Assembly: GCF_900113965.1 (NCBI RefSeq)
Contig: NZ_FORI01000006.1
Coordinates: 62,001-126,000 of the forward strand
Length of the DNA stretch: 64,000 nucleotides
Direction: 5' to 3'
Origin: Treponema bryantii
GTDB taxonomy: Bacteria > Spirochaetota > Spirochaetia > Treponematales > Treponemataceae
The position numbers were made by a program, and so were the translations under genes. The notes below the pieces were generated by a model, which was given only the letters and a program-made list of their open reading frames with translations, did not search any database and was not told the origin of the DNA. Below, piece after piece: positions 55,388 to 63,484 of this stretch. Numbering within the stretch: position 1 is the first letter of the stretch; the number at the start of each line of letters is the position of its first letter.

Positions 55388-56959
55388 ATGAGTGAAGTTA
55401 GAGTTCGTTACGCTCCTTCCCCAACAGGAATGCAGCACATTGGCGGTGTTCGCACTGCACTTTTTAATTATCTTTTTGCACGCTCTCAAAACGGAAAATT
55501 CATTCTTCGTCTCGAAGATACAGACCGTACCCGTTATGACGAAAAATATGTTCAGAATCTTTATGATACAATGGCATGGCTTGGAATCGACTGGGATGAA
55601 GGCGGTTCAAAGGGCGGTGAATATGGTCCTTATGTTCAGAGTGAACGCTTTGAGCTTTACAAGAAATACGCTTATGAACTCGTAGAAAAGGGAGAGGCTT
55701 ACTACTGCTTCTGTGATGCAGAACGCCTCGACCGCATCCGCAAGATTCAGACAGAAAACAAGATGGCTCCAGGTTACGACCGCAACTGCCGTCACCTTAC
55801 TCCGGAAGAAGTAAAGGCTAATCTCGACGCAGGTAAGCCATACGTAATCCGTCTTAAGGTTCCTATGGAAGGAGAAACAAAGTTCTCTGACCACCTGCTT
55901 GGCGATATCGTTTGGAAGAATGAAGATATTTCTCCGGACCCTGTTTTGCTTAAATCAGACGGCTTCCCAACATATCACCTTGCAAACATTGTTGATGACC
56001 ACTTTATGAAGATCAGCCACGTAATGCGTGCTCAGGAATGGATTCCTTCAACTCCACTCCACGTTCAGATGTACCGTGCTTTCGGCTGGGAGCATCCTGA
56101 GTTCTGTCACCTTCCAATGGTAAACGGTTCAGATGGAAAGAAGCTTTCTAAGCGCCACGGTTCTACATCTTTGAACGAGTTCCGTGCCCGCGGTTACCTT
56201 CCACAGGCAATCGTAAACTACGTTGCAATGCTTGGCTGTTCTTACGAAGAAGGAAAAGAATTCTATACTCTCGAAGAACTTGCAAAGGCCTTTAAGCTTG
56301 AGCATTTGAACAAGGCTCCTGCTGTATTTGACTACAAGAAGCTTGAATATTTTAATGCAAACTATATCCGCCAGCTTAGCACTGAGGAATTGTATAAGTG
56401 GACTCTTCCATTTATTACAGGTACTGGTGATGCTACTCTCGAAATCAATCCTGAGAACCCACAGCCAAAACCAAATGTTGGACCTGAGTTCTCCGGTGTT
56501 GCTCTCGGTGAGGACGGAAAGCCTTACTGCGTAGACAAGAGCATGAACATGAGCTCAGAAGATGTTGAAAAAACTCTTATGGGACTTATGCCTCTTATCC
56601 AGGAACGTCTTAAGTTCCTTACAGAAGCAGCTGAAATGGTTCACTTTATGTTTACAGAGCCTGCAGTTCCTCCAGTAGAGCAGCTTGTTCCAAAGAAGAT
56701 TGATGCAGCAAAAACTAAGGAAGTTCTTGAAGCAGCAAAAGACTTTGTTCACCAGTGCTTCAGCCTCGACCACGAGGGAGCAGAAAACCTTGCTAAGGCA
56801 AAGGCAGAAGGGCTTGGAATTAAACTCGGCGACTTTATGATGCCAATCCGTATGGCAGTAACAGGCAGCCGTGTTTCTCCACCGCTCATCGGTTCTATCT
56901 TAGTTCTTGGCGAAGAGAAGTCTCTCGCAAGAATTGAAAAAGCAATCGCTACTCTCTAG
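55388..56959 (+). CDS. gltX: Glutamyl-tRNA synthetase
   Basis: Charges tRNA-Glu. The 523-residue class I synthetase has the HIGH-type motif APSPTGMQHIGG near the N-terminus and the KMSKS-type motif DGKKLSKRHGS, plus LEDTDRTRY and the VDDHFMKISHVMRAQEW segment. The chosen ATG follows GAGG by seven bases; an ATG four codons earlier is possible. Codon use is of the highly expressed class. A terminator follows directly. Confidence 0.96.
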   Translation: MSEVRVRYAPSPTGMQHIGGVRTALFNYLFARSQNGKFILRLEDTDRTRYDEKYVQNLYDTMAWLGIDWDEGGSKGGEYGPYVQSERFELYKKYAYELVEKGEAYYCFCDAERLDRIRKIQTENKMAPGYDRNCRHLTPEEVKANLDAGKPYVIRLKVPMEGETKFSDHLLGDIVWKNEDISPDPVLLKSDGFPTYHLANIVDDHFMKISHVMRAQEWIPSTPLHVQMYRAFGWEHPEFCHLPMVNGSDGKKLSKRHGSTSLNEFRARGYLPQAIVNYVAMLGCSYEEGKEFYTLEELAKAFKLEHLNKAPAVFDYKKLEYFNANYIRQLSTEELYKWTLPFITGTGDATLEINPENPQPKPNVGPEFSGVALGEDGKPYCVDKSMNMSSEDVEKTLMGLMPLIQERLKFLTEAAEMVHFMFTEPAVPPVEQLVPKKIDAAKTKEVLEAAKDFVHQCFSLDHEGAENLAKAKAEGLGIKLGDFMMPIRMAVTGSRVSPPLIGSILVLGEEKSLARIEKAIATL

Positions 56960-56963
56960 TGAC

Positions 56964-56994
56964 ATTCCCCGGCTTGACCGGGGAATCTTTTTTT
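56964..56994 (+). terminator. gltX terminator
   Basis: ATTCCCCGG-cttga-CCGGGGAAT then CTTTTTTT. The loop and inner stem contain the TTGACC used as -35 by the next gene. Confidence 0.85.
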
Positions 56995-57002
56995 AACATA
57001 AT
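56974..57002 (+). promoter_or_regulatory. Promoter of the HAD gene, -35 inside the gltX terminator
   Basis: TTGACC (56974-56979), 17 bases, CATAAT (56997-57002), five bases, ATG. Confidence 0.6.
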
Positions 57003-57007
57003 TAAAT

Positions 57008-57829
57008 ATGGATAACAGAAACATTTCTATAATTCTGTCTGATCTGGACGGAACTCTTTTTCATGATGATAAATCAATTTCAGCTTATTCTAAGCAGATA
57101 ATTGCCGAGGCGCAGAAGCGGGGCATTCTGTTTGGAGTGTGTACTTCTCGCGCAAAGGTAAATGCCGTTAAGTTTCTGGATGGCATTCAGCCTGACATTC
57201 TTATTACAAACGGCGGCGGGCTCGTGACGGTTGAGATGCCGAAACAAGTTCGGCATGACGGTGATGATGGTCGGTATGACGACAATGGAGTAATCTATTC
57301 CTGTGAGTTCACGGTAGAAGAAATTCGTACCCTCATTAAAACAACCTTCGAAGTGTGCGGACCGGACGCTGTTCTTTCTGTTGATAACGATCACGGACTT
57401 TACTGTAATACAAAAGAAGAACTCGGCGATAAATACTGGACCCATACAGATTTTGCTGATTTCAATGAAACCGCAATGAAAATGTGCATTGAAACTCTCG
57501 ATCGTGAAAAAATTGAAAAGGTGGCTTCGAGCATTGGAATCGACAAAATAGATTATCTTCCTTTTTCTGATATTCCATGGTATAAGCTCAGCAAAAAAGG
57601 TGCCACAAAAGAAAAGGCAATTGAAGTTCTTTGCGAGCATCTCAAAATCATACCATCACAAATTGCAGCCTTTGGAGATGACTTTAGCGATATTGGAATG
57701 CTAAAGCTTTGCGGCAAAGGCCTTGCAATGGAAAATGCCATTCCTGAAGTAAAGCAGATTGCAGATGAAGTTTGTGCTTCAAACGAGGCAGATGGCCTTG
57801 CCGAGTGGATTAAAAATCATCTTTTATAA
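57008..57829 (+). CDS. HAD-superfamily (Cof-type) phosphatase
   Basis: A 273-residue hydrolase of sugar phosphates or cofactors. Motif I is SDLDGTLFHDD with the nucleophile Asp, motif III/IV is AAFGDDFSDIGMLKLCG; the Cof-type cap domain lies between. Residues 73-92 (TVEMPKQVRHDGDDGRYDD) are encoded by a dispersed repeat copy inserted in frame after the NGGG turn, a surface position before the cap. No ribosome site; predicted leaderless. Substrate unknown. Confidence 0.9.
   Translation: MDNRNISIILSDLDGTLFHDDKSISAYSKQIIAEAQKRGILFGVCTSRAKVNAVKFLDGIQPDILITNGGGLVTVEMPKQVRHDGDDGRYDDNGVIYSCEFTVEEIRTLIKTTFEVCGPDAVLSVDNDHGLYCNTKEELGDKYWTHTDFADFNETAMKMCIETLDREKIEKVASSIGIDKIDYLPFSDIPWYKLSKKGATKEKAIEVLCEHLKIIPSQIAAFGDDFSDIGMLKLCGKGLAMENAIPEVKQIADEVCASNEADGLAEWIKNHLL
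57234..57282. repeat. Dispersed repeat inside the HAD phosphatase gene
   Basis: GATGCCGAAACAAGTTCGGCATGACG is the CTGAAACAAGTTCAG-type palindrome; GGTCGGTATGACGAC after it looks like a decayed partial copy. The insert keeps the frame. Confidence 0.75.
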
Positions 57830-57862
57830 TATAATAGACAACATCTTTTTGGAGTTACCACT

Positions 57863-58780
57863 ATGATTATGATTAAGAACCGGGCTGCAGCGCTTTTTGT
57901 TATTATTCTGATTTATATTCTTGCAGGTTTTGGCGGAGTATATGCTTATGATTATTTTTCTTCACCAGAGGGGCTTGCTCTTTCTTACCCTGCTGCAATC
58001 TTTTTTGCAGATGTTGCCGCAACCGTAATTGTATTTATTTTCAGCCTTATTTTTGGAAACGCTTCGGTTTATGATCCTTACTGGAGTGTGCAGCCGCCGG
58101 TAATTCTTCTGGTAACTTTTATAAAGACAATAGCTTCTGTAAAAACAGGTAATGCTGCAATTTCAGTTTCAGATGTTGAAGCAGTAGCAAGCTGGAGTTT
58201 TCTTGCATGTATGCTTTTGACTGCAGTGTTCTTCTGGGCAATAAGACTCACTGCTAACTGGTCTTATAACTTTGAAAGCTTTGAATATCAGGACTGGCGT
58301 TATGTAATGTTAAAGGAGAAATCTGGAATTGCATATCCTCTTATCAACTTTATTGGAATTCACATGTTCCCAACCTGCGTAGTTTATCTTTGTGTGCTTC
58401 CTGCAGTAACTGCTATTGTAGAGGGTGCTGCTTTCAAACCATTGTGTTTTGTATTTGTTATGCTCAGTGTTCTTGCAGCAGTTTTCCAGGGGATTGCAGA
58501 TATTCAGATGCACCGCTTCAGAAACTCAGGTGTTGGCGGTTTTATCCGTACAGGACTCTGGAAGCATTCAAGACATCCAAACTACGCTTGTGAAATTCTC
58601 ATGTGGTGGGGAATTGGTCTTGCCAGTGTTGTAGCACTCGGCGGAAAAATCTGGCTGCTTAGCGGAGCCCTTATCAATACCCTTATGTTCCTTTTTGTAA
58701 GCATTCCAATGGCAGACAAGAGACAGTCTCGTAAGCCTGGTTTTGAGGAATATAAAAAAGAAACACGCATGCTGCTTTAG
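57863..58780 (+). CDS. DUF1295 / steroid-reductase-like membrane protein
   Basis: A 305-residue protein with about seven membrane helices. The C-terminal part, FIRTGLWKHSRHPNYACEILMWWGIGL followed by the final KRQSRKPGFEEYKKET, is the isoprenylcysteine-methyltransferase/steroid-reductase-like pattern of DUF1295 proteins. Substrate unknown. A GGAG site precedes the ATG by eight or nine bases. It starts 33 bases after the HAD gene and is followed after 26 bases by the phosphatase gene, so the three may be co-transcribed. Confidence 0.85.
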   Translation: MIMIKNRAAALFVIILIYILAGFGGVYAYDYFSSPEGLALSYPAAIFFADVAATVIVFIFSLIFGNASVYDPYWSVQPPVILLVTFIKTIASVKTGNAAISVSDVEAVASWSFLACMLLTAVFFWAIRLTANWSYNFESFEYQDWRYVMLKEKSGIAYPLINFIGIHMFPTCVVYLCVLPAVTAIVEGAAFKPLCFVFVMLSVLAAVFQGIADIQMHRFRNSGVGGFIRTGLWKHSRHPNYACEILMWWGIGLASVVALGGKIWLLSGALINTLMFLFVSIPMADKRQSRKPGFEEYKKETRMLL

Positions 58781-58806
58781 TCTGAAGTCTGAGGGTAAAA
58801 ATCAAA

Positions 58807-59259
58807 ATGATAAAAATACTTTTTGTATGCCACGGAAATATCTGTCGTTCTCCCATGGCCGAGTTTGTAATGAAAGAACTTGTCCGAAGAGCCGGCCGTG
58901 AAAATGAGTTTTTAATTGAGTCTGCCGCAACAAGCCGTGAAGAAATTGGTAATGACATACATTACGGCACACGCGCAAAACTTCGCGAGCAGAACATTCC
59001 GTTCAGCCGCCGCGCTGCCCGTCAGATCACAAATGCCGACTACGATAAATACGATTATCTTGTTGCTATGGACGACGAAAATGAATATTATATGAACAGA
59101 TGGTGGGCACCAGACGACGAGCATAAAATTGTGCGTCTGTTATCCTTTGCAGGAAAAGCCCGCGACATAGCAGATCCATGGTATACCGGCAATTTTGATC
59201 AGACTTATGATGATATTATGGAAGGCTGCACAGCATTCCTTGAAAAGTTGACTGAATAA
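58807..59259 (+). CDS. Low-molecular-weight protein tyrosine phosphatase
   Basis: A 150-residue phosphatase with the P-loop CHGNICRSP (nucleophile Cys8, Arg14) at the N-terminus and the general-acid motif DPWYTG near the C-terminus. All catalytic residues are present. It would act on phosphotyrosine proteins in the cytoplasm; no tyrosine kinase gene is visible here. GAGGG lies before the ATG. Confidence 0.93.
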   Translation: MIKILFVCHGNICRSPMAEFVMKELVRRAGRENEFLIESAATSREEIGNDIHYGTRAKLREQNIPFSRRAARQITNADYDKYDYLVAMDDENEYYMNRWWAPDDEHKIVRLLSFAGKARDIADPWYTGNFDQTYDDIMEGCTAFLEKLTE

Positions 59260-59285
59260 TAAAATCTTTAAAAATTTAAAATCTT

Positions 59286-59313
59286 TTGTATTGTTAAAAA
59301 AGTATGGTATAAT
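59286..59313 (+). promoter_or_regulatory. Promoter of the EAL-domain gene
   Basis: TTGTAT (59286-59291), 16 bases, TATAAT (59308-59313), then a 23-base gap to the ATG containing AAGG. Confidence 0.55.
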
Positions 59314-59336
59314 TAAGGAATACGTAAAGACCATAC

Positions 59337-62249
59337 ATGAATACACTTAACAACATTGACAAGCCAAAGGTTCTCATTGTAGAGAGTGATGCAGAAAACT
59401 CTGCTGAGCTAAAGAATATAATTTCTAATCATTATGAAGTAGTTGAAGCTACGCCAGAAAATGCAGCTTCTCTGATTTCTGATAAAGAAAATGGAATTAC
59501 TACAGCCATTTTGTATATTAAGCTGGCCGCTCCAATTATCAAAGAGCTTCGTGGTTCTATTCCAACAGCAAAGTTTCCGGTTTTAATCTGTACAGATATT
59601 GATAACTCTGACCTCGAAAATGAATTGCTGGATCTTGAAGTTATAGACTTTTTGAAAAAGCCTTATGACAAACGTCGCGTTCTTAACCGCTTAAAGACAG
59701 CCATAAAACTTGCAGAAGCAAATAAAGCAATTGATGAACTTGAGCGCGATGAGCTTACCGGCCTTCTTACCCGCAAGGCATTCTTAATTAAAGCAGAACA
59801 GTTTATTGCAAATAATCGCGATAAAAACTTTTGTATAATCGCTTTTGATTTTGATAACTTCAAATCTTCTAACAGCCTTTATGGCGTAGAAAAATGTAAT
59901 GAGTTCCTTGCCTATACCGCACGGGAACTTATGAAGGCAATGCCTCAGGGAATTTCTGGCCGCTACGGTGGAGATCAGTACATTCTTTTTTATGAGTATA
60001 TTGAAAAGGTTGATATAGATCGTCTTAACCGTGTTACAAAACTTATTCTGGATAACGCTCCTATTCCTCATCAGATTGTAAAGATGGGAGTATATTCTCC
60101 AGTAGACTGTGAGCTTCCTCTTGTAATCTGCTGCGACAGAGCCTTTCTTGCACTTAGCGGAATTAAAGGAAAGTACGGAAAGAATCTTGCTTTCTTTGAA
60201 GAGACTCTTCAGAATCAGCTTTTAAACGAACAGAGAATTATAGAAACAATGGAACGGGCGCTTGAAGAAAAGCAGTTCCAGGTTTTTTATCAGCCTAAAC
60301 ACGAAACTGTTACCGGTTATATTGCTGGTGCCGAAGCACTTGTGCGCTGGAATCATCCTGAGTATGGTTTTATGGCACCGGGGCAGTTCATTCCACTTTT
60401 TGAAAGAAATGGTTTTATTACAAAGCTTGATTGTTTTGTAATAGAGCAGGTTTGTAATGACCTTGTACGCTGGAAGCAGGACGGACTTCCGCTCGTTCCA
60501 ATTTCAATAAATGTTTCCCGCCGAGACTTTATGGAAAGCGGCTGTATTGACCGTCAGCTTCAGACAATCGAAAAATACGGAATTGATCACAGTCTTATTC
60601 ACATGGAAGTGACGGAATCTCTTTATTCAGATAATACAGATTTAATTATTTCCAAGGTAAAAGAAATTCAGAATCTGGGCTTTATGATTGAGATGGATGA
60701 CTTTGGTTCAGGCTATTCTTCTCTGGGTATGCTTTCAACCTTCCCGTTAAATGTTTTAAAGCTAGATATCAGTTTTGTAAGAAATATTCGTGCAAACGAA
60801 ATTGTAATCGAAAATATTATTAAGATGGCTCACAGAATGGGTCTTCTCGCAATTGCAGAAGGAGCAGAAACTGTAGAGCAGTATAAGATTTTGAAAACTC
60901 TTGGTTGTGATTATATTCAGGGCTTCTATTTTTCTAAGCCGCTTCCAATCAGAGACTTTGAATCTTATCTTAAAAAAGCTTCAATCTTCACTTGTGGTTC
61001 AATTCATCTTAGAAAAGCTTATGATGGTTCTGATCCTGTAACAGAAGACATGCTGATTGCGGCAAATGAAGTTGCAGAAGGAATTCCTGGAGGATTTTTC
61101 TCTTATCACGCAGACGGAGGACTTGAACTTATTTCCTTCAACAGTGAGCTTATCCATATGTACGCTTGTACGACGGCAGAAGAATTCCGTGAGTATGTTG
61201 GTAACTCTTTCTGCGGTATTGTTCACCCTGACGATTTTATGCGTGTGCAGCGAAGTATTGATAAGCAGATTAATGAGGACAACAATATTGATTACGTTGA
61301 ATACCGCATCAAGGCAAAAGATGGAACTGTAAAATATGTAAAAGACTACGGCCGTTTTGTTAAAACTAAAAATTACGGTGATATCTTCTATGTATTCTTA
61401 AACGATATTACGCTTGAAGAAAGAGCAAAGGCAGAAGCTGAAGCAGAACTGGTGCGTAAAATTGAATTGCAGAGAACTGCAGATATTGCTTCTAATGCTA
61501 ACCGGGCAAAGAATATTTTTATGTACAATGTGGCACAGAATATTCGTGGAGATATGAAAACAATTATCGGCCTTACCAATGATATTAAGAGTAAGTCTCA
61601 CGATAATTTGATAATTCATTCTTCTCTGCAAAAACTTGAAAAGTCTCAGGAACACATGCTTAACTTTATCAATAGTGTTTATGAACTCTCTCAGATGGAA
61701 ATTGGTGATGTTCAGGTTAATGAGGCTCCTATCGATATAACACACGCCATGGAAAAGACCTATGAGCTTATTGAGCAGGAAACAAAGGCAAAGAATATTA
61801 CGGTAGAGTACTGGTCAGAAATTTCTAATCCGTATATCTATCAGGATATTATGCATACAACAAACTCTGTAATGCAGGTATTGTCGAATGCTGTAAAGTA
61901 CACTCCTAATGGTGGAAAAATTAAGTTTGGGCTTAAACAGACTCCAAGCGATAATCCGGATGAATGTATCATTAGCTTTATCTGTGAAGATACTGGTATC
62001 GGAATTTCTCCAGAGTTTGTACCTTATATCTGTAAGAGTTTTGCGCGCGAAGATAATGAAGTTAATTCTGAAATTCCGAGTGCAGGTTTAGGACTTAGTA
62101 TTGCAAAGAATCTGCTTTATGTGATGGGCGGAACAATTGATATTAAGAGTGAACTTGGTGTTGGTACTACAGTAATTACTTCGCAGCCACATCGTTATGC
62201 CAGAAAAGAAGATGTTGAAAAAGCAACCTCCCTTTCTGGAAATGTATAA
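59337..62249 (+). CDS. Large c-di-GMP phosphodiesterase with degenerate receiver, GGDEF and histidine-kinase parts
   Basis: A 970-residue soluble protein. Order: receiver-like domain (1-125), where the acidic residues of VLIVESD are kept but the phosphoacceptor strand reads AILYIKLAAP without Asp; GGDEF domain whose site is RYGGDQY (209-215), probably inactive as cyclase; EAL domain with intact EAL (333-335), MDDFGSGYSS, LDISFVR and EGAETVEQ; PAS domain (about 575-695); HisKA-like helix with Gln734 (VAQNIRGDM) where the phospho-His should be; ATPase domain with SNAVKYTPNGG, EDTGIGIS and GLGLSIAKN. So only the EAL and perhaps the ATP-binding fold look functional. It probably degrades c-di-GMP under control of inputs from PAS and ATP binding. 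Confidence 0.9.
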   Translation: MNTLNNIDKPKVLIVESDAENSAELKNIISNHYEVVEATPENAASLISDKENGITTAILYIKLAAPIIKELRGSIPTAKFPVLICTDIDNSDLENELLDLEVIDFLKKPYDKRRVLNRLKTAIKLAEANKAIDELERDELTGLLTRKAFLIKAEQFIANNRDKNFCIIAFDFDNFKSSNSLYGVEKCNEFLAYTARELMKAMPQGISGRYGGDQYILFYEYIEKVDIDRLNRVTKLILDNAPIPHQIVKMGVYSPVDCELPLVICCDRAFLALSGIKGKYGKNLAFFEETLQNQLLNEQRIIETMERALEEKQFQVFYQPKHETVTGYIAGAEALVRWNHPEYGFMAPGQFIPLFERNGFITKLDCFVIEQVCNDLVRWKQDGLPLVPISINVSRRDFMESGCIDRQLQTIEKYGIDHSLIHMEVTESLYSDNTDLIISKVKEIQNLGFMIEMDDFGSGYSSLGMLSTFPLNVLKLDISFVRNIRANEIVIENIIKMAHRMGLLAIAEGAETVEQYKILKTLGCDYIQGFYFSKPLPIRDFESYLKKASIFTCGSIHLRKAYDGSDPVTEDMLIAANEVAEGIPGGFFSYHADGGLELISFNSELIHMYACTTAEEFREYVGNSFCGIVHPDDFMRVQRSIDKQINEDNNIDYVEYRIKAKDGTVKYVKDYGRFVKTKNYGDIFYVFLNDITLEERAKAEAEAELVRKIELQRTADIASNANRAKNIFMYNVAQNIRGDMKTIIGLTNDIKSKSHDNLIIHSSLQKLEKSQEHMLNFINSVYELSQMEIGDVQVNEAPIDITHAMEKTYELIEQETKAKNITVEYWSEISNPYIYQDIMHTTNSVMQVLSNAVKYTPNGGKIKFGLKQTPSDNPDECIISFICEDTGIGISPEFVPYICKSFAREDNEVNSEIPSAGLGLSIAKNLLYVMGGTIDIKSELGVGTTVITSQPHRYARKEDVEKATSLSGNV

Positions 62250-62271
62250 TTATAGATTTTAGTATTATTGA

Positions 62272-63468
62272 TTAAAGCCCGCGAGCCCAGACATAAGTGC
62301 TTAAATACGGGTCTGGGCGAACAGTACCTTCAGAAGCATACAACTCATCAATCTGGCCCTTCTCATTAATCTTACCAATTCGAATTACTTTATTCAGATG
62401 CTGATTAGAACCTTCAATTGAGACAATGCCTTCCGGCGCAATGCAGCTTAAACCTTTTGCGGCAATTCTAACAGGCTCAACATCAAAGGTTCCGGCTCGT
62501 GAACAGGCTGCGGCCCAGAGGTTTACGGCAATGTATGCGGCTTCTTCAGGGTCTCCTACAGCTTTATTTGTGCCGAAAGCCTTTTTGTATGCAGAAACAA
62601 ATCTTGTGTTTTTTGCAGAGGCAGTAGATTCAAAATAGTTCCAGCAAACGTAGTGTCCCTTGAGCTTATCAATACCAATAGTTTTGATTTCACTGTCGGA
62701 AACGGAAAAACTCATAACAGGAATTTCTTCCGGCTCAATATCAGAATATTTGAGTTGAGAGAAGAATGACTGGTTAGAGCTTCCGTTCAGCGTGTTGATA
62801 ATAACATCCGGCTTTAATTTTTGAATCTCTTTTACAACCTGGCTGAAATCTGATTCATGCATTGGAACATAAGTTTCTGCAACGCACTGACCGCCAAGGT
62901 ATTTGAGCTGAGCCTTGATAATTGAGTTTGCAGTGCGAGGGAAAATATAGTCACTTCCAAGAAGATAGAAACGCTTCCCGAAATTTTTAAAACAGTAATC
63001 AATGGCAGGAACAACCTGCTGATTTGGAGCGGCTCCCATGTACATAATGTTAGGGCTTGCTTCAAAACCTTCGTACTGTACCGGGTACCACAAAAGACCG
63101 AAATCTTCTTCGACAACAGGTTTTACAGCCTTGCGTGAGTCAGAAGTCCAGCAGCCGAAAATTGTTGCAACCTTATCTTCTTCCAGAAGCTTACGTGCTT
63201 TTTCGGCAAACATACGCGGATTACTTTTTCCGTCTTCTTCTATTACTTTTATCTGGCAACCTAAAACTCCGCCTGCATCATTTAATTCCTGAATGGCAAG
63301 CAGCTCTGCGTCGCGAACGCCAATTTCACTTATAGACATTGTTCCTGTAAGCGAGTGGAGAAGGCCAACTTTTACAACCTTCTTGCTCTGCTTTTTGCAG
63401 GAAGTGAGAGTGAGTACGCTGAAAATTGCAGCAGTAACAAGTGCTGCCTGAACTACATATTTCTTCAT
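62272..63468 (-). CDS. Urea/amide-type ABC substrate-binding lipoprotein (UrtA-like), orphan
   Basis: A 398-residue type-1 periplasmic-binding protein. Signal peptide ends SVLTLTSC (lipidated Cys24). The family pattern is clear: VGLLHSLTGTMSISE, VRDAELLAIQELNDAGGVLG, ATIFGCWTSDSRKAVKPV, LLWYPVQYEGFE and NIMYMGAAPNQQ, as in UrtA and amide-binding proteins. No permease or ATPase gene follows in the window; upstream, 16 bases away, is a class III cyclase. It may therefore be a sensor component, though transporter genes could lie outside. The ribosome site is GGAGAG. Confidence 0.9.
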   Translation of the reverse strand: MKKYVVQAALVTAAIFSVLTLTSCKKQSKKVVKVGLLHSLTGTMSISEIGVRDAELLAIQELNDAGGVLGCQIKVIEEDGKSNPRMFAEKARKLLEEDKVATIFGCWTSDSRKAVKPVVEEDFGLLWYPVQYEGFEASPNIMYMGAAPNQQVVPAIDYCFKNFGKRFYLLGSDYIFPRTANSIIKAQLKYLGGQCVAETYVPMHESDFSQVVKEIQKLKPDVIINTLNGSSNQSFFSQLKYSDIEPEEIPVMSFSVSDSEIKTIGIDKLKGHYVCWNYFESTASAKNTRFVSAYKKAFGTNKAVGDPEEAAYIAVNLWAAACSRAGTFDVEPVRIAAKGLSCIAPEGIVSIEGSNQHLNKVIRIGKINEKGQIDELYASEGTVRPDPYLSTYVWARGL

Positions 63469-63484
63469 ATCTCTCCTGTAAATC

